This document shows, piece after piece, positions 10,601 through 21,501 of a stretch of 64,000 nt of DNA. Origin of the DNA: Owenia fusiformis (lineage: Eukaryota; Annelida; Polychaeta; Sabellida; Oweniidae); the NCBI GenBank assembly GCA_903813345.2, contig CAIIXF020000001.1, positions 45,775,885 through 45,839,884 on the forward strand. Reading direction: 5' to 3'. Below the pieces are notes generated by a model. That model saw only the letters and a program-made list of their open reading frames with translations. It made no database searches and was not told where the DNA came from. Each line of letters begins with the position of its first letter. Within the stretch, counting starts at the first letter, position 1. The position numbers and the translations under genes are program-made.

Positions 10601-13600
10601 GGCGAGGTAGAGCAGGAAGGTAAAGTTTTATAGAATTTGAAATTGATGTGGACAATAAACAATGGAATGTGAGAAGTTTTAGTGTTATCTTTTGCGACAT
10701 TAAACCTCCGTATGAGAACAGTGTGGACATCCATGATTTTAGAAATACATGTAATTAAATAGAATTTATGAGCTGAAAATATTAAAAATTATGACAATTC
10801 TCAAAAGGTTGCCCTGGCTGAAATCTTCTTGTAGTGAAATCTTTAAATGCCTTTTGTGTCAGTCAGCCACTAACTAGATATCATCATACTGTAAATATTT
10901 AGGTTCTGAGTTTGCCAATACAACTAGCCCCTTGCATTAGGTATGATACCTCCGAGCAAACTCACTGCACCACTGTATCATGGGACTTTATTGTTTCCGA
11001 ATTTCCCATGATGTATGCTATAAGTAGAAACAATGCTATATCTTCAGAGTACAGCCAGGTGTGTGCTATCATCTGTACACAGGCCTTGATGAGTCCAAGT
11101 TTGATGACTACCAGCTACCTGAGATACTCCGTACAAGATTAGAGGAACTATGCTTACAAATAAAGGTACTTTCAAGCCACTATGTGTCATAAAAAGAAAA
11201 GTTTACTCACATTCCATTACTCTAGGAATCCTAAAAAATAATTGATATCTGTCTGGTTTCAATTTTTAAACTAAAAACTAAAGCAGCACACCTTGGTTTT
11301 TTCACAAAACATCGCATGTGTGTAATGGTCAAAGTTGCTAACGAAATGGGGAATTCACAAGAGCTATTTTAATGGGCACCTTCATTTAAATAATGGAAGT
11401 ATATACATGTATATGCAGGAGGGAGGGGGGGGGTTGGGTGGGCATGACAGACACCACAGGAATTTTGTCAGCATTAAATTCCTCCACCTTTTCCAATGTA
11501 TCTCCTTTTTCCTCTTTTAAGCTGTTGAAACTTGGCAAGATTGAACCATTCATTAGGAAAGCTATGCAGGTCCCCTCGATGGAAGCGCTACATGTCTCAA
11601 TACAATTATTAGAAGATATTGTAAGTTATTTCACCTGTTCATAAGCCCAGAGGGGCTGTTTAGGTGACCTACATGTAAGCATACACATACATGTATACAC
11701 ATCTATAGGTTATAAACTGGCTCAAAATTCAATAAAGACTCCAAACATTCATGTGTAATATATTGCATATGATCGAACAAAAAGCAAAATGATTGAGAGA
11801 TATCTTGTACATGAATGCATTTACTATATAGGATACACACAGGTATATGTGTATTGATTACAGAATGCCCTTGATGATAACGAAGACTTGACTCCTCTTG
11901 GTTATCACTTGGCCAAGATGCCTGTGGACCCTCAGACTGGAAAGATGATCTTATACGGTGCATTGTTTGGCTGCCTGGACCCTATACTCACCATAGCAGC
12001 CAGCCTCAGCTTCAAAGATGCTTTCTACATACCCATGGTAGGTTTCTGAATACCCATAATAGGTCTCTACATACCCCTGATTGGTTTTCTACATACCCTT
12101 GGTAAGTTTCTACGTACCCATGGTCAGATATACATACCCTTGGTTGGATTCTATATACCCTTGGTAGGTTTCTACATACCCTTGGTAGGTTTCTACATAC
12201 CTTGGTAGGTTTCTACATACCTTGGTAGGTTTCTACATACCCTTGGTAGGTTTCTACATACCCTTGGTAGGTTTCTACATACCTTGGTAGGTTTCTACAT
12301 ACCTTGGTAGGTTTCTACATAGCCTTGGTAGGGTTCTACTTACCCTTGGTAGGTATGATCTGTCTATAATCCCATTCATGGTAGGTTTCTACATGATACA
12401 CATGTACATCATTAGACTTTGATATCTTGAATTTGAAATCCTCATGTAAAATTATATCTAGAAATGTGGTTTCAAAAATTAATAATTATATGACTTCTTG
12501 GTCAGGGAAAACCCATAGACCCAAATTATTTTTTATAAAATCACAAAAAGTGAAATATCTTTTCTGATCATATATGACTGATAATATTACGTTTATCTAG
12601 GCATATTTTCATTTGTTTGTACAAGATACATAAGCACGGGGTACCATCGAATAATTTTGGCAACGTACCGGAGAACGACATTTTACTAAGAAATGGCAAT
12701 AATTTAGCACAATATATTTTTAACTAGAGTTCTATTTTGATTTTGTAGGAATTCTGTTGGAACCCAGTTCTGATCAAGTACGAAGTTATTGAAATCGGCG
12801 CAGACGGCCTTTACTCCGAAAGATGGTTTTTCGATTATAACTTTTCACAACATTTAAGTATAGACTTTTGAAAAAAGTACAGAATAGTCCTTATACTTTT
12901 GAATAATTCTGTTATTTCTGATTCACATGAATCTGATTTGTTTAATTAAAAGAAAAGTTTTAAAAATATTACTTAGGAACGTAACCGGAGCTGGGAACGT
13001 AACCGGAGCAGATCAGTTGAATTATTTAATCAAAAAAATTAAAATATATGATTTAAAGCACATATACTAATTTAAAAACATACGGGATTGTTCGAATGCG
13101 TATTTATTAATATGCTTTAAATCATATATTTTATTTTTTAAATTATATAATTCAACTGATCTGCTCCGGTTACGTTCCCAGCTCCGGTTACGTTCCTAAG
13201 TAATATTTTTAAAACTTTTTTTTTAATTAAACAAATCAGAGTCGTGTGAATCAGAAATAATAGAATTATTCAATAGTATAAGGACTATTGTGTGCTTTTT
13301 TCAAAAGTCGATACTTAAATGTTGTAAAAAGTTATAATCGAAAAACCATCTTTCGGGGTAAAGTCCGACTGCGCCGATTTCAATAACTTCGTACTTGATC
13401 AGAACTGGGTTCCAACAGAATTCCTACAAACTCATGAATGAAATAGCCATTGCATGGAATACTTACTTTTGTCAAAATCAAAGTAGAACTCTAGTTAAAA
13501 AATATATTGTGCTAAATTATTGCCATTTCTTAGTAAAATGTCGTTCTCCGGTACGTTGCCAAAATTATTCGATGGTACCCCGTGATAAGGGTAATATGAA

Positions 13601-16600
13601 AATTGATCCATGTGAAGGCACTTCAAGTTTAAGGGAATTTTCTAATATATCTTCAATGTTATCTGACCCAAATTAGCCACCTTGTGGTGAAACTGGTAAC
13701 TACCTACTGGTATCTGGGTTATTTAAAGTAAAAGATTATCTGGGGAACTAAATCAAGCCTATATTAGACATAACTGAAAAAGAATATTTAGCTGGGTCTG
13801 TGCTTCTTACATGTAAATACATATACCTTCTTTCTTGAGAGCCCATGTTCTCACTTTATGCAAACTTAATAGTTATGACATCACTTCCTGCTTGAAATCT
13901 TAAATGATGGCAGCACACCATTTCTGCAGCACAGAAATTAAGGAGCGCTACATTTTTAAATGATCAATTTTGAGCATACCAAAACATTTTCCCAAGTTTT
14001 GCTAAAATAATGATGTATAGAATAGTTATACATGTAGCTACTATATCAAGAGAGAAATGGGCTCTTTAATTGTGATCTTATGAAAAATTAATATTATCTT
14101 TGTGCATAATCCAGGAGGAGCAGAAAAAGGCTGACCAACAGAGGCAGGAATTAGCAGATGGTTGCCGTAGTGACCATATCATGTTGGCTCGTGCCTTCAG
14201 TGGGTGGGAGGAGGCAAAGCAAAGGGGTACAGACCGTCACTACTGCTACAACTACTTCCTATCGGCTAATACTTTAAAGGTAACACATATGTTGGTTTTC
14301 TTGAAAACAACTTTTTGTCCAGCTACATGTAGCAACAATTCAAATATTTCTTTCAAAGGAGTATGTAAATCTATGTTGATTACACATTTGTGCACTGTTT
14401 CTCTGTACTGATTACAATTACTGTACTGCACAAACTTATTAGCATTTTTAGTAATAACCTACTAATATATTAAATTATTTCAGATGTTATCTGATATGAA
14501 GAGACAGTTTGCAGATCTGTTACTTGAGCTTGGTTTTCTCAGTAATAGAAATGCTAAACACCCATCTGTCAATGCTAACTCAGGTAAGATAAACTAAATA
14601 TTAAGCTGTCAATGCTAACTCACATAAAGCATGCTAAACACCCATCTGTCAATGCTATTTCTCAGGTAAGGCATGCTACCCAAATGTCAATGCTAACTTA
14701 GGGAAGACACGCTAAATACCCACATGTCAATGCTAATTTAGGTAAGACTTGCTAAACACCCATATGTCAATGCTAACTTAGGGAAGACATGCTAAACAAC
14801 CATATGTCAATGCTAAATCAGGTAAGGCATGCTACCAAAATGTCAATGCTAACTTAGGGAAGACATGCTAAATACCCACATGTCAATGCTAATTTAGGTA
14901 AGACTTGCTAAGCGCCCATATGTCAATGCTAATTAAGGTAAGACTTGCTAAACATCCCTATGTCAATGCAAACTTAGGGAAGACATGCTAAACAACCAAA
15001 TGTCAATGTTAACTTAGGGAAGACATGCTAAATACCCATATGTCAAATCTAATTTCGGTAAGACTTGCAATAAACACCAACATGTCAGTGCTGATTTAGG
15101 TAAGACTTGCTGAGTTAAATCAGGTAAGGCATGTTACCAAAATGTCAATGCTAACTTAGGGAAGACATACTAAATACCCACATGTCAATGCTAATTTAGG
15201 TAAGACATACTAAATACCCACATGTCAATGCTAACTGAGGTAAGACATGCTTAACACCCATATGTCAATGCTAACTTAAGTAAGACATGCTTAACACCCA
15301 TATGTCAATGCTAACTTAGGTAAGACATGCTAAACACCCATATGTCAATGCCATTTTGCATAAGACTTGCTAAACATTCTCGTGTCAATGTTAATTTATT
15401 AAAGTCTTGCTAAACACCCATATGTCAATGCTAATTTGCGTAAGACTTGCTAAACATTCTCGTGTCAATGATAATTTCGATAAGACTTGCTAAATACCCA
15501 TATGTCAATGTTAACTTAGGTAAGACATGCTAAACACCCATATGTCAAAGTTAACTTAGGTAAGACTTGCTAAACACCCATATCGTCATTGCTAACTCAG
15601 GTAAGGCATGCTAAACACCCATATGTCAATGTTAACTTAGGTAAGACATGGTTACGCCCATATGTCAATGCTAACTTAGGTAAGACTTGCTGAACATCCA
15701 TATGCCAATGCTAATTTAGGTAAGACTTGCTAAACACCCATATGTCAATGCTAATTATCCCATCGAACGAAGTTCGGAGGGATATAGGGAACGCCTCCGT
15801 CCGTCCGTCCGTCCGTCCGTACGTACGTCCGTCCGTCCGTACGTCCGTCCGTCCGTCTGTCCGTCCGTCCGGGCAATAACTCAAATACTGTTTGCCCGAT
15901 TTTGTTCATATTTTGTACACATATACCCTATGGGGGTAGAAGTTCTGCTCGAAAGCCGATTTTCAAAATGGCTGCTCATTTCAAAATGGCGGCCATTTTA
16001 GTGCCGATTTTACAGTAATTTAGGTGCAATATGTAAAACTGTAATAGCAATATGTTTTAAATGTAAAAAAATTATAAAGGACATTAATAATGCTACAAAT
16101 GTAGATATTAAAGAAGCACATGGCAGCCATCTTGAAAAATGGCGGCCTTTAATCATCACTTTACGATTTTTGCTGTAACTCAAAAAATAGTGGAGCGATT
16201 TTGTTCATATTTGGTATGTGAATACTATAAGCATTGCACACTGTCTAAAGACACTTTTGGTAGAAGGCGGCCATTTTTAAAAATGGCCGCCATTTTAAAG
16301 TATTTTACTATAACTCGAAAAGTAGTGGAGCGATTTTGTTCATATTTGGTATGTGAATACTATAAGCATGGCACACTGTCCTATGACACTTTTGCTAAAG
16401 GCGGTCATTTTGAAAAACATTTTGAAAAATGGCCGCCATTTTAACATATTTTACTATAACTCGAAAAGTAGTGGAGCGATTTTGTTCATATTTGGTATAT
16501 GAATACTATAAGCATGGCACAATGTCTATTTCTAATGACACTTTTGGTAGAAGGTGGCCATTTTAACATATTTTACTATAACCCGAAAAGTAGTGGAGAG

Positions 16601-19600
16601 ATTTTGTTCATATTTGATATGTGAATACTTTAAGCATGGCACATTGTCTAATAAAACTTTTGGGAGTAGTCGGCAATTTTGAAAAATGGCCACCATTTTT
16701 ATGTGTGTTATTTTACAAGTACGTGTGCGATTTTTCAAAAATTTTAGAGGTGGCTACTAAAAAGCATATTATTCCTTCTGATGACAACTTGGCTAGTGAG
16801 CAACCATTTTGAAAATGGTGGCCTTTCTGGTGTGTTGTTTTATGATATTTGCTATTCGTTTGTAAAAATGCCAGTCATTTCTGTTCGATGGGATTCGCTA
16901 CGCTTTGGCGTTGCCGTTGTTCTGGTTTAGATTAGATTTGCTGAACACCCATATGTCAATGCTAACATAGAAAATACATGCTAAACACCCACATGTCAAT
17001 GCTAATTTGTGTAAGACTTGCTGAACAACCATATGACAATGCTAATTTTAATAAGACTTGCTGAACACCCATATGTCAATGCTGATTTAGGTAAGACTTG
17101 CTAAATACCCATATGTTAATGCTAACTTAGGGAAGACACGCTAAATACCCACATGTCAATGCTAATTTGCGTAAGACTTGCTAAACATTCTTGTGTCAAT
17201 GATCATTTTGATAAGACTTGCTGAACACCCATACGTCAATGCTAACTTAGGTAAGACATGCTAAACACCCATATGTCAATGCTAACTGAGGTAAGACTTG
17301 CTAAACACCCTTATGTCAATGCTAACTCAGGTAAGGCATGCTAAATACCCATATGTCAATGCTTAACTAACAAATGACATACATTAAGAACACATGTTAC
17401 AACATAGATAATTTCAAATAAAATACATCACTGTTATTGTCTTGATATTAAATCACTTTAAAAATGCTTGTGAAATATTCCAATTCTTTCATTTTACCCT
17501 GGGAATGCTTTAAGAATGTGATTTCCTTACGGTAAATCTTGTAACATAAAGCTCTTTGTTTTAACAGGAAATGATGAATTGATACGTGCAGTACTATGTG
17601 CAGGACTTTACCCGAATGTAGCAAAACTCAGGAAGCTTGGCAAAGGGGGCAGGTACATGTAGGGCATTGTAAAAATGAAATGCAGACATACACGGTGCAT
17701 TTTTGGACGACTGCGTTGCAGTTGAATTTGATAGGATTGCGTAATAATTAATCCGTTTTAACTGCGAGCATAAAAAAAACAGATCTACATGTACAAGTAC
17801 TGCTGTGGAAATTGCTAATAAGATGGTCACTCGCGTGTAGGCTATCGAAAAACAGGATAGTTTTACTCGCGAGCAAAGGTCTAATTAAGTCAAAACCATC
17901 TAAAGGTGCTAAATAATACGATATTATTCATATTTACCTGAACCACCTGTGAGATCCATACTTTCACTTTCAGCAAGTTTAAAATGATCCGGGAGTACAC
18001 AGCAGAAGTCAAATTCATACACGTGGGCAAGTTGAAAAGCTTGTGTAGCTTTGAGCTTATTTACCATGGTTAATTGCAGTTCAATCCCCACTTAATACCA
18101 TTTCAATAGAACTCCTATGGCGCGCCAGCGACTGGCTATCAAGAGTGCTCGGGACAAACTTGACACAGCGATATTCCGCAATCAAACCAAAATCTAGCTA
18201 ATTTTTTAGATTAAAATCTTGATTGCGGTCAAAAAAGCATGTGCAAAAATGCAGCCACAGTATGTACTAAAAACATAGCATACAACTACTGTACACGCAA
18301 TTTCATTTATCACAAAAATATTTTTTTCTTCTTTTCACAACCTTTATTTTACTAAACAGGACGTTTCGGATCCTGTCTGGATCCTTTTTCAACTGTATAC
18401 ATTTTTGGTGAATTAATATGACGTAATATTGTTTTTATTTAATTGTTTTGTAGCGGTTCAGTTCAGTTTTTATACAGTTGAAAAAGGATCCAGACAGGAT
18501 CCGAAACGTCCTGTTTAGTAAAATAAAGGTTGTGAAAAGAAGAAAGAAATATTTTTGTGATTTGATAATCCAACCTGAAGAAAATGTTTAAGAATTGCAT
18601 TTATGTTTTATGATCAACTTTTTCAAGAAAATTGAAAACAAATAAGTTAAGAATGGAATATTTGTTTTTGTTTACACAGTTTGTGCTTATTTGAGTTATT
18701 TCCTTAGGCCGACTGTTCTATCAACAAAGACCGAGCGAAAAGTGTGTATCCATCCAAAGTCGGTAAATGCCAATGAGAAAGAGTTTGAATCTCGATGGTT
18801 TATATTCCACCTAAAGATGAAAACTACAAATGTAAGTACCTTTTATATATTGCAGTAACACATGTAGTTTACTTATTGAAACGGTCAAGGTTGATGGCCC
18901 AAACAGCTTGATTATTGGTCTAAATGCATTTTCTTAAACTTTTGTTGTATTCGATTGCACATGCTTTATTTATATCTGCTGAAACAGGCATGCTTCAATT
19001 CTAGGTGTATCTGTATGACCTCTCGGAGACGTCTCCCTTTCCCCTGCTGTTCTTTGGCGGCATGATATCTTCAGATGTAGGGAAACAATCGGTAAGGTTC
19101 AACATGTCAACTCGAATGGAAAATAAAAATATTCATGCTACTTGTGCTGTTGATAATAAAATGTGTTTGCCTGTTGGAGTCATTCATAAAACATGATTAG
19201 TCTAATTAAACAGCACTTAGAATTAATTGACTGTCAAAATTGATTTATAATGCTAATTAGCCACCTTATTAGCTGAAATTACCAATTAGAATTGGCTAAG
19301 AGCTAATTAGCTTCTACACCAGTCTTTGAAAAAACAAGGTTGGGGTTGGAGGAATGGAAGATTCAAAATGATTTTTAGAGACATACAAATAATTAGTTAA
19401 TATTGTTCTGTACATGTACAGAGGTGTATCGAAAGAGGCTGACTTTAAGGTTTTTCTCCTGACTTTTGCTTAAACTTTCCGATACTTGCCCAGGAATAAC
19501 ACAAACCTAAACTAATGAGAGAATGTCTCCCACAAGGCATTAATTCAATTATTTGCAATAATTGTTATCAATTATCAGACATAGTAATTCATTTGTACTT

Positions 19601-20536
19601 AAAAATACATGTGTGTCTTTAGTATACCTGTGTAACAAGAACCACAAAGGACATATTGTGTGAATGAGACAAACCTTATTACATAAATCAATTGATATAT
19701 TGATATATATATATATATTGCATGTATTATTATTAAAATTGTAGGCACAGTCACTTGTACCTGTAAGTGTTGATGAATGGATCGACTTCAATGCTTCACC
19801 TGCTACTGCCAAAATTGTAAAGGTATAGACAAGAACATATATTATTAAAATCGCACATGTATAGCATAGACTATATACAAGTTTATCAATTTAACAGAAA
19901 TTTCTTACATTCTATAGAATTTTCTGTTAGATCTAGTTATAGAATACATATATGTACGTGTTTAAGCATTCTATAGTCTAAAACATGCATGTTTTACATT
20001 GTACGAATACAAATTGGGTGTTTCATAATGACCATTCCATCCACAGCCAATCCTAGATTACATGACCCATAATCTATATATCATTTTGAAGCTTATCAAC
20101 TTGAAGCTTATTCTCAACTTGTGGGCCAAATATTGTCATGATTGATCATTAAGAACTTGATTTGTCATTTTTACATTAATAGTCAATATCTCAAGCCAAA
20201 TTAGTTTGATTAATCGCTCCTATTTGTAATGGATTCTAAGAAAGAGAGCGGCTCATAATATACAAGTAATCCCCTGTATCATTTACATGTAGTTGAAATA
20301 AATACAATGCATTTTTCTTTTAAATAATCATTGAAATATTCTCTGCATTGCAGGAGCTGAGGTATGAGTTTGACGCTTTGCTAGAGTACAAGATAACCCA
20401 CCCATGTGTTACAGACTGGAACCCCAGGAGTAAGGAGGGGGCCCTTATGAGGGCCATTATAAGTCTCATAACAACAGAGATGAAGATAACCACTGAAGAA
20501 CATAAACAAATGACTCAGAACTATGATGATGATTGA
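4652..20536 (+). CDS. DHX36: ATP-dependent DNA/RNA helicase DHX36 (5' exons outside the window)
   Basis: DEAH-box helicase; vertebrate DHX36/RHAU unwinds G-quadruplex DNA and RNA. Seventeen exons: 4652-4726, 5648-5814, 6129-6210, 7624-7764, 8209-8399, 9932-10052, 10476-10619, 11048-11165, 11522-11620, 11864-12037, 14115-14279, 14484-14583, 17568-17652, 18708-18831, 19005-19091, 19745-19822, 20354-20536. All junctions are GT/AG, phases are continuous, and 710 residues end at TGA. Visible motifs: [14 protein letters not shown] (Ib/Ic region), DEVH (II, ~36-39), MSAT (III, ~67-70), [12 protein letters not shown] (IV), [10 protein letters not shown] (V) and QRRGRAGR (VI, ~300-307). The HA2 region follows ([43 protein letters not shown]), then OB-fold residues such as [11 protein letters not shown] and LLFFGG. 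The order and wording match DHX36 rather than DHX9, DHX29 or DHX57. Missing are about 300 N-terminal residues, including the RHAU-specific motif and Walker A. Introns 5, 10 and 12 carry exon-derived minisatellites. Confidence 0.95.
4975..5540 (+). mobile_element. Palindromic DNA element with a short Crypton-like ORF
   Basis: In DHX36 intron 1 of this window. An ORF from ATG at 5081 to TAA at 5258 encodes about 59 residues including [18 protein letters not shown] and [15 protein letters not shown]. These resemble the N-terminal SAM-like start of Crypton/KIAA1958-type tyrosine recombinases common in invertebrates. The catalytic domain is absent. Downstream, 5378-5508 is an imperfect hairpin whose arms contain ggtttactgtcaaaattata and its inverse around cgacctacggtctcg. 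Interpreted as a non-autonomous derivative; the family assignment rests on one short similarity. Confidence 0.45.
6361..7545 (+). mobile_element. Pearl-like (HINE/Helentron-type) non-autonomous element, copy 1
   Basis: Left end tatcccaccgaacgaagttcg and right subterminal ttgttcggtgggat form inverted repeats. A cgtc/cgtt-rich microsatellite follows the left end (6397-6450). Then come seven or so imperfect monomers of about 130 bp, each with accagtgaacggatttggtt and aagatggc. The right end has an ACTCC-GT-GGAGT hairpin followed by CTAG at 7542-7545, as in Helitron 3' ends. This is the described layout of bivalve pearl elements. It fills most of the DHX36 intron between 6210 and 7624 and has no coding potential. 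Confidence 0.75.
8538..9116. mobile_element. Pearl-like element, copy 2 (different family)
   Basis: Left end atcacaccatc and right gatggtgtgat form an inverted pair. A ggtcgt/gatcgt microsatellite (8574-8630) is followed by almost three tandem 145-bp monomers with tcatcgccatttcaggaaaa and gggcggccatcttg. The architecture matches the other two copies but the sequence does not. It lies in the DHX36 intron after exon 8399, just before the acceptor-derived minisatellite. Confidence 0.6.
9216..9931 (+). repeat. Minisatellite derived from the 9932 exon acceptor (~52 bp unit)
   Basis: Units read ttttcagacatgttcagg, then atcatacccctacactct, then catatacctactatc. They copy the 3' splice site and first ~35 coding bases of the exon that begins at 9932. 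Four or five degenerate copies lie at 9216-9465 and three close ones at 9766-9931 (spacing 52, 54 and 52). About 270 bp of other sequence (9466-9740) separates the blocks. Each good copy keeps a tactat branch-like motif, a pyrimidine stretch and AG. Confidence 0.85.
12038..12390 (+). repeat. Minisatellite derived from the 12037 exon donor (~21 bp unit)
   Basis: About 16 units of ggtaggtttctacatacc with ctt continue directly from the end of the exon, whose last bases are tttctacatacccatg followed by gtaggt. Some copies lack two bases. Each copy rebuilds the exon end plus a 5' splice site. Splicing at the second donor would add GTA GGT TTC TGA, an immediate stop. Confidence 0.85.
12635..13584. 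mobile_element. 950-bp foldback (long inverted repeat) element with TSD
   Basis: Ends cacggggtaccatcgaat and attcgatggtaccccgtg are exact inverses. The arms match at high identity for roughly 430 bp each, meeting near 13085-13110. The arms contain gctccggttacgttcc copies on both sides. ATAAG at 12630-12634 and 13585-13589 is a 5-bp target-site duplication. No transposase is present; apparent ORFs inside are arm sequence. The superfamily is not identified. It lies in the DHX36 intron between 12037 and 14115. Confidence 0.85.
14584..17364 (+). repeat. Minisatellite derived from the 14583 exon donor (~40 bp unit), split by a transposon
   Basis: The exon ends gctaaacacccatctgtc, aatgctaactcag, then gtaag. 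About 1.65 kb of tandem copies (gctaaacacccatatgtc, aatgctaacttag, gtaagactt; 40-bp spacing, e.g. 15241 and 15281) follow in two blocks, 14584-15756 and 16926-17364, roughly 40 units. Most retain AG|GTAAG. A pearl-like element separates the blocks. Confidence 0.9.
15757..16925 (+). mobile_element. Pearl-like element, copy 3, inserted in the 40-bp array
   Basis: Left tatcccatcgaacgaagttcg and right ctgttcgatgggat are inverted. A pure cgtc microsatellite with acgt variants spans 15798-15870. Four or so ~130-bp monomers with gtagtggagcgattttgtt and aaatggccgccatttt follow. The right end has an ACGC-TTTG-GCGT hairpin and CTGG at 16922-16925. Same architecture as 6361-7545 but clearly diverged. 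Confidence 0.75.
18311..18560. mobile_element. Inverted pair of Penelope-like/retrozyme terminal fragments
   Basis: Two ~90-bp arms (18311-18400 minus, 18470-18560 plus) are near-exact inverses with a ~70-bp spacer. The arm holds ttgaaaaaggatcc, agaca, ggatcc, gaaacgtcctg. GGATCC/GGATCC can form a stem, followed by GAAAC and GTC as in hammerhead ribozymes. The CTGATGA box expected before the stem reads GTTGAAA, so the ribozyme core looks decayed. Lies in the DHX36 intron between 17652 and 18708. Confidence 0.45.
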
Positions 20537-21112
20537 GTTATGTACATGTTCACTGTACCAAAGTGTGCTAACTGTAGAATGTACAGTATGTCCATATGGA
20601 CATGGACATGGGAGTCAATGGATGGAAAAAATGGGACCGAAAAAAAGTGTTCAAATTGGAAGGTGTTAGGATTAGCCAGGTGTTCAGATATACAGGTTCT
20701 ACTGTATATCTAAAATGTTGCCCCTCATATGCCTGGGTCTTATTTGCTCCGATTCATCGGCCATTCGGACATTAGACAAAGTCTAACAAATCATGAACGA
20801 ATCAAACTAAAATTCCTTATAAAACCGGAATCAAATGTTTTAAATGAAATCCAAGTTAAACATGGGTATTGTCAAACTTATCCCCGATTTAACAATGATG
20901 CAAAAATCCATCCTTTGATCATTAGTTTAATCACAAGTTCTGGTTATGTGGATTATAAAGTTAAAACTCTTAAAGAATAATCCCTTGTCATTGAAAATGA
21001 TACCGAGACCCTCATACTTCTCCCGGGATACTTCTCTTTAAACCAGACTCGATATTTGGAATACACTCTCTGTATAAAACACATTATTTAAACCCTCAAA
21101 ATGAATATATTC

Positions 21113-21295
21113 AGGCCCGTAGCCCCCCCCCCCCCGGCCAAAACATCTTTCAAATCATGCAGTTTTCACCATTCTGCTCTGAGCACTTTTTTAAGTGATT
21201 CTGGCTAATTTTGGACCAAAATTGTCACAAGTGAACCACTTCTGGAATTTTTCAAAAAGTGAATCCCCCTTGGCAACTCCTGGCTACAGGCCTGA
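21113..21295. mobile_element. MITE, CAGGCC(T/C)GTAGCC family
   Basis: Begins caggcccgtagcc followed by C13 and ends ggctacaggcctg, inverted copies about 180 bp apart. The interior has aaaacatctttcaaatcatg and gtgaatccccc. Related to 4038-4225. Confidence 0.6.
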
Positions 21296-21501
21296 TACTC
21301 TTTGGTGTAAAATAAAGGTAATTTTGCTTAGCGCCTGTTTCGAGATTCGCAAAATTGAACCCTGATTCAATCCATTCCTAGCAGAACACCAAACGCTGAA
21401 AAAGGACACATCGTGAAAGGAAACAAAAATATTATTTTCAAAGTGCCGAAACAAACATGTCTTATTGTATTTTATGGCTATATCAATTGAATACATGTTA
21501 C

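Noticed and set aside
13395-13676. 93-codon frame in the foldback element
   Set aside because: Most of it lies in one palindrome arm and the mirrored arm has no matching protein constraint.
14584-17364. Regular 40-bp repeats that could suggest a CRISPR-like array
   Set aside because: Units are contiguous without unique spacers, derive from an exon end, and the genome is eukaryotic.
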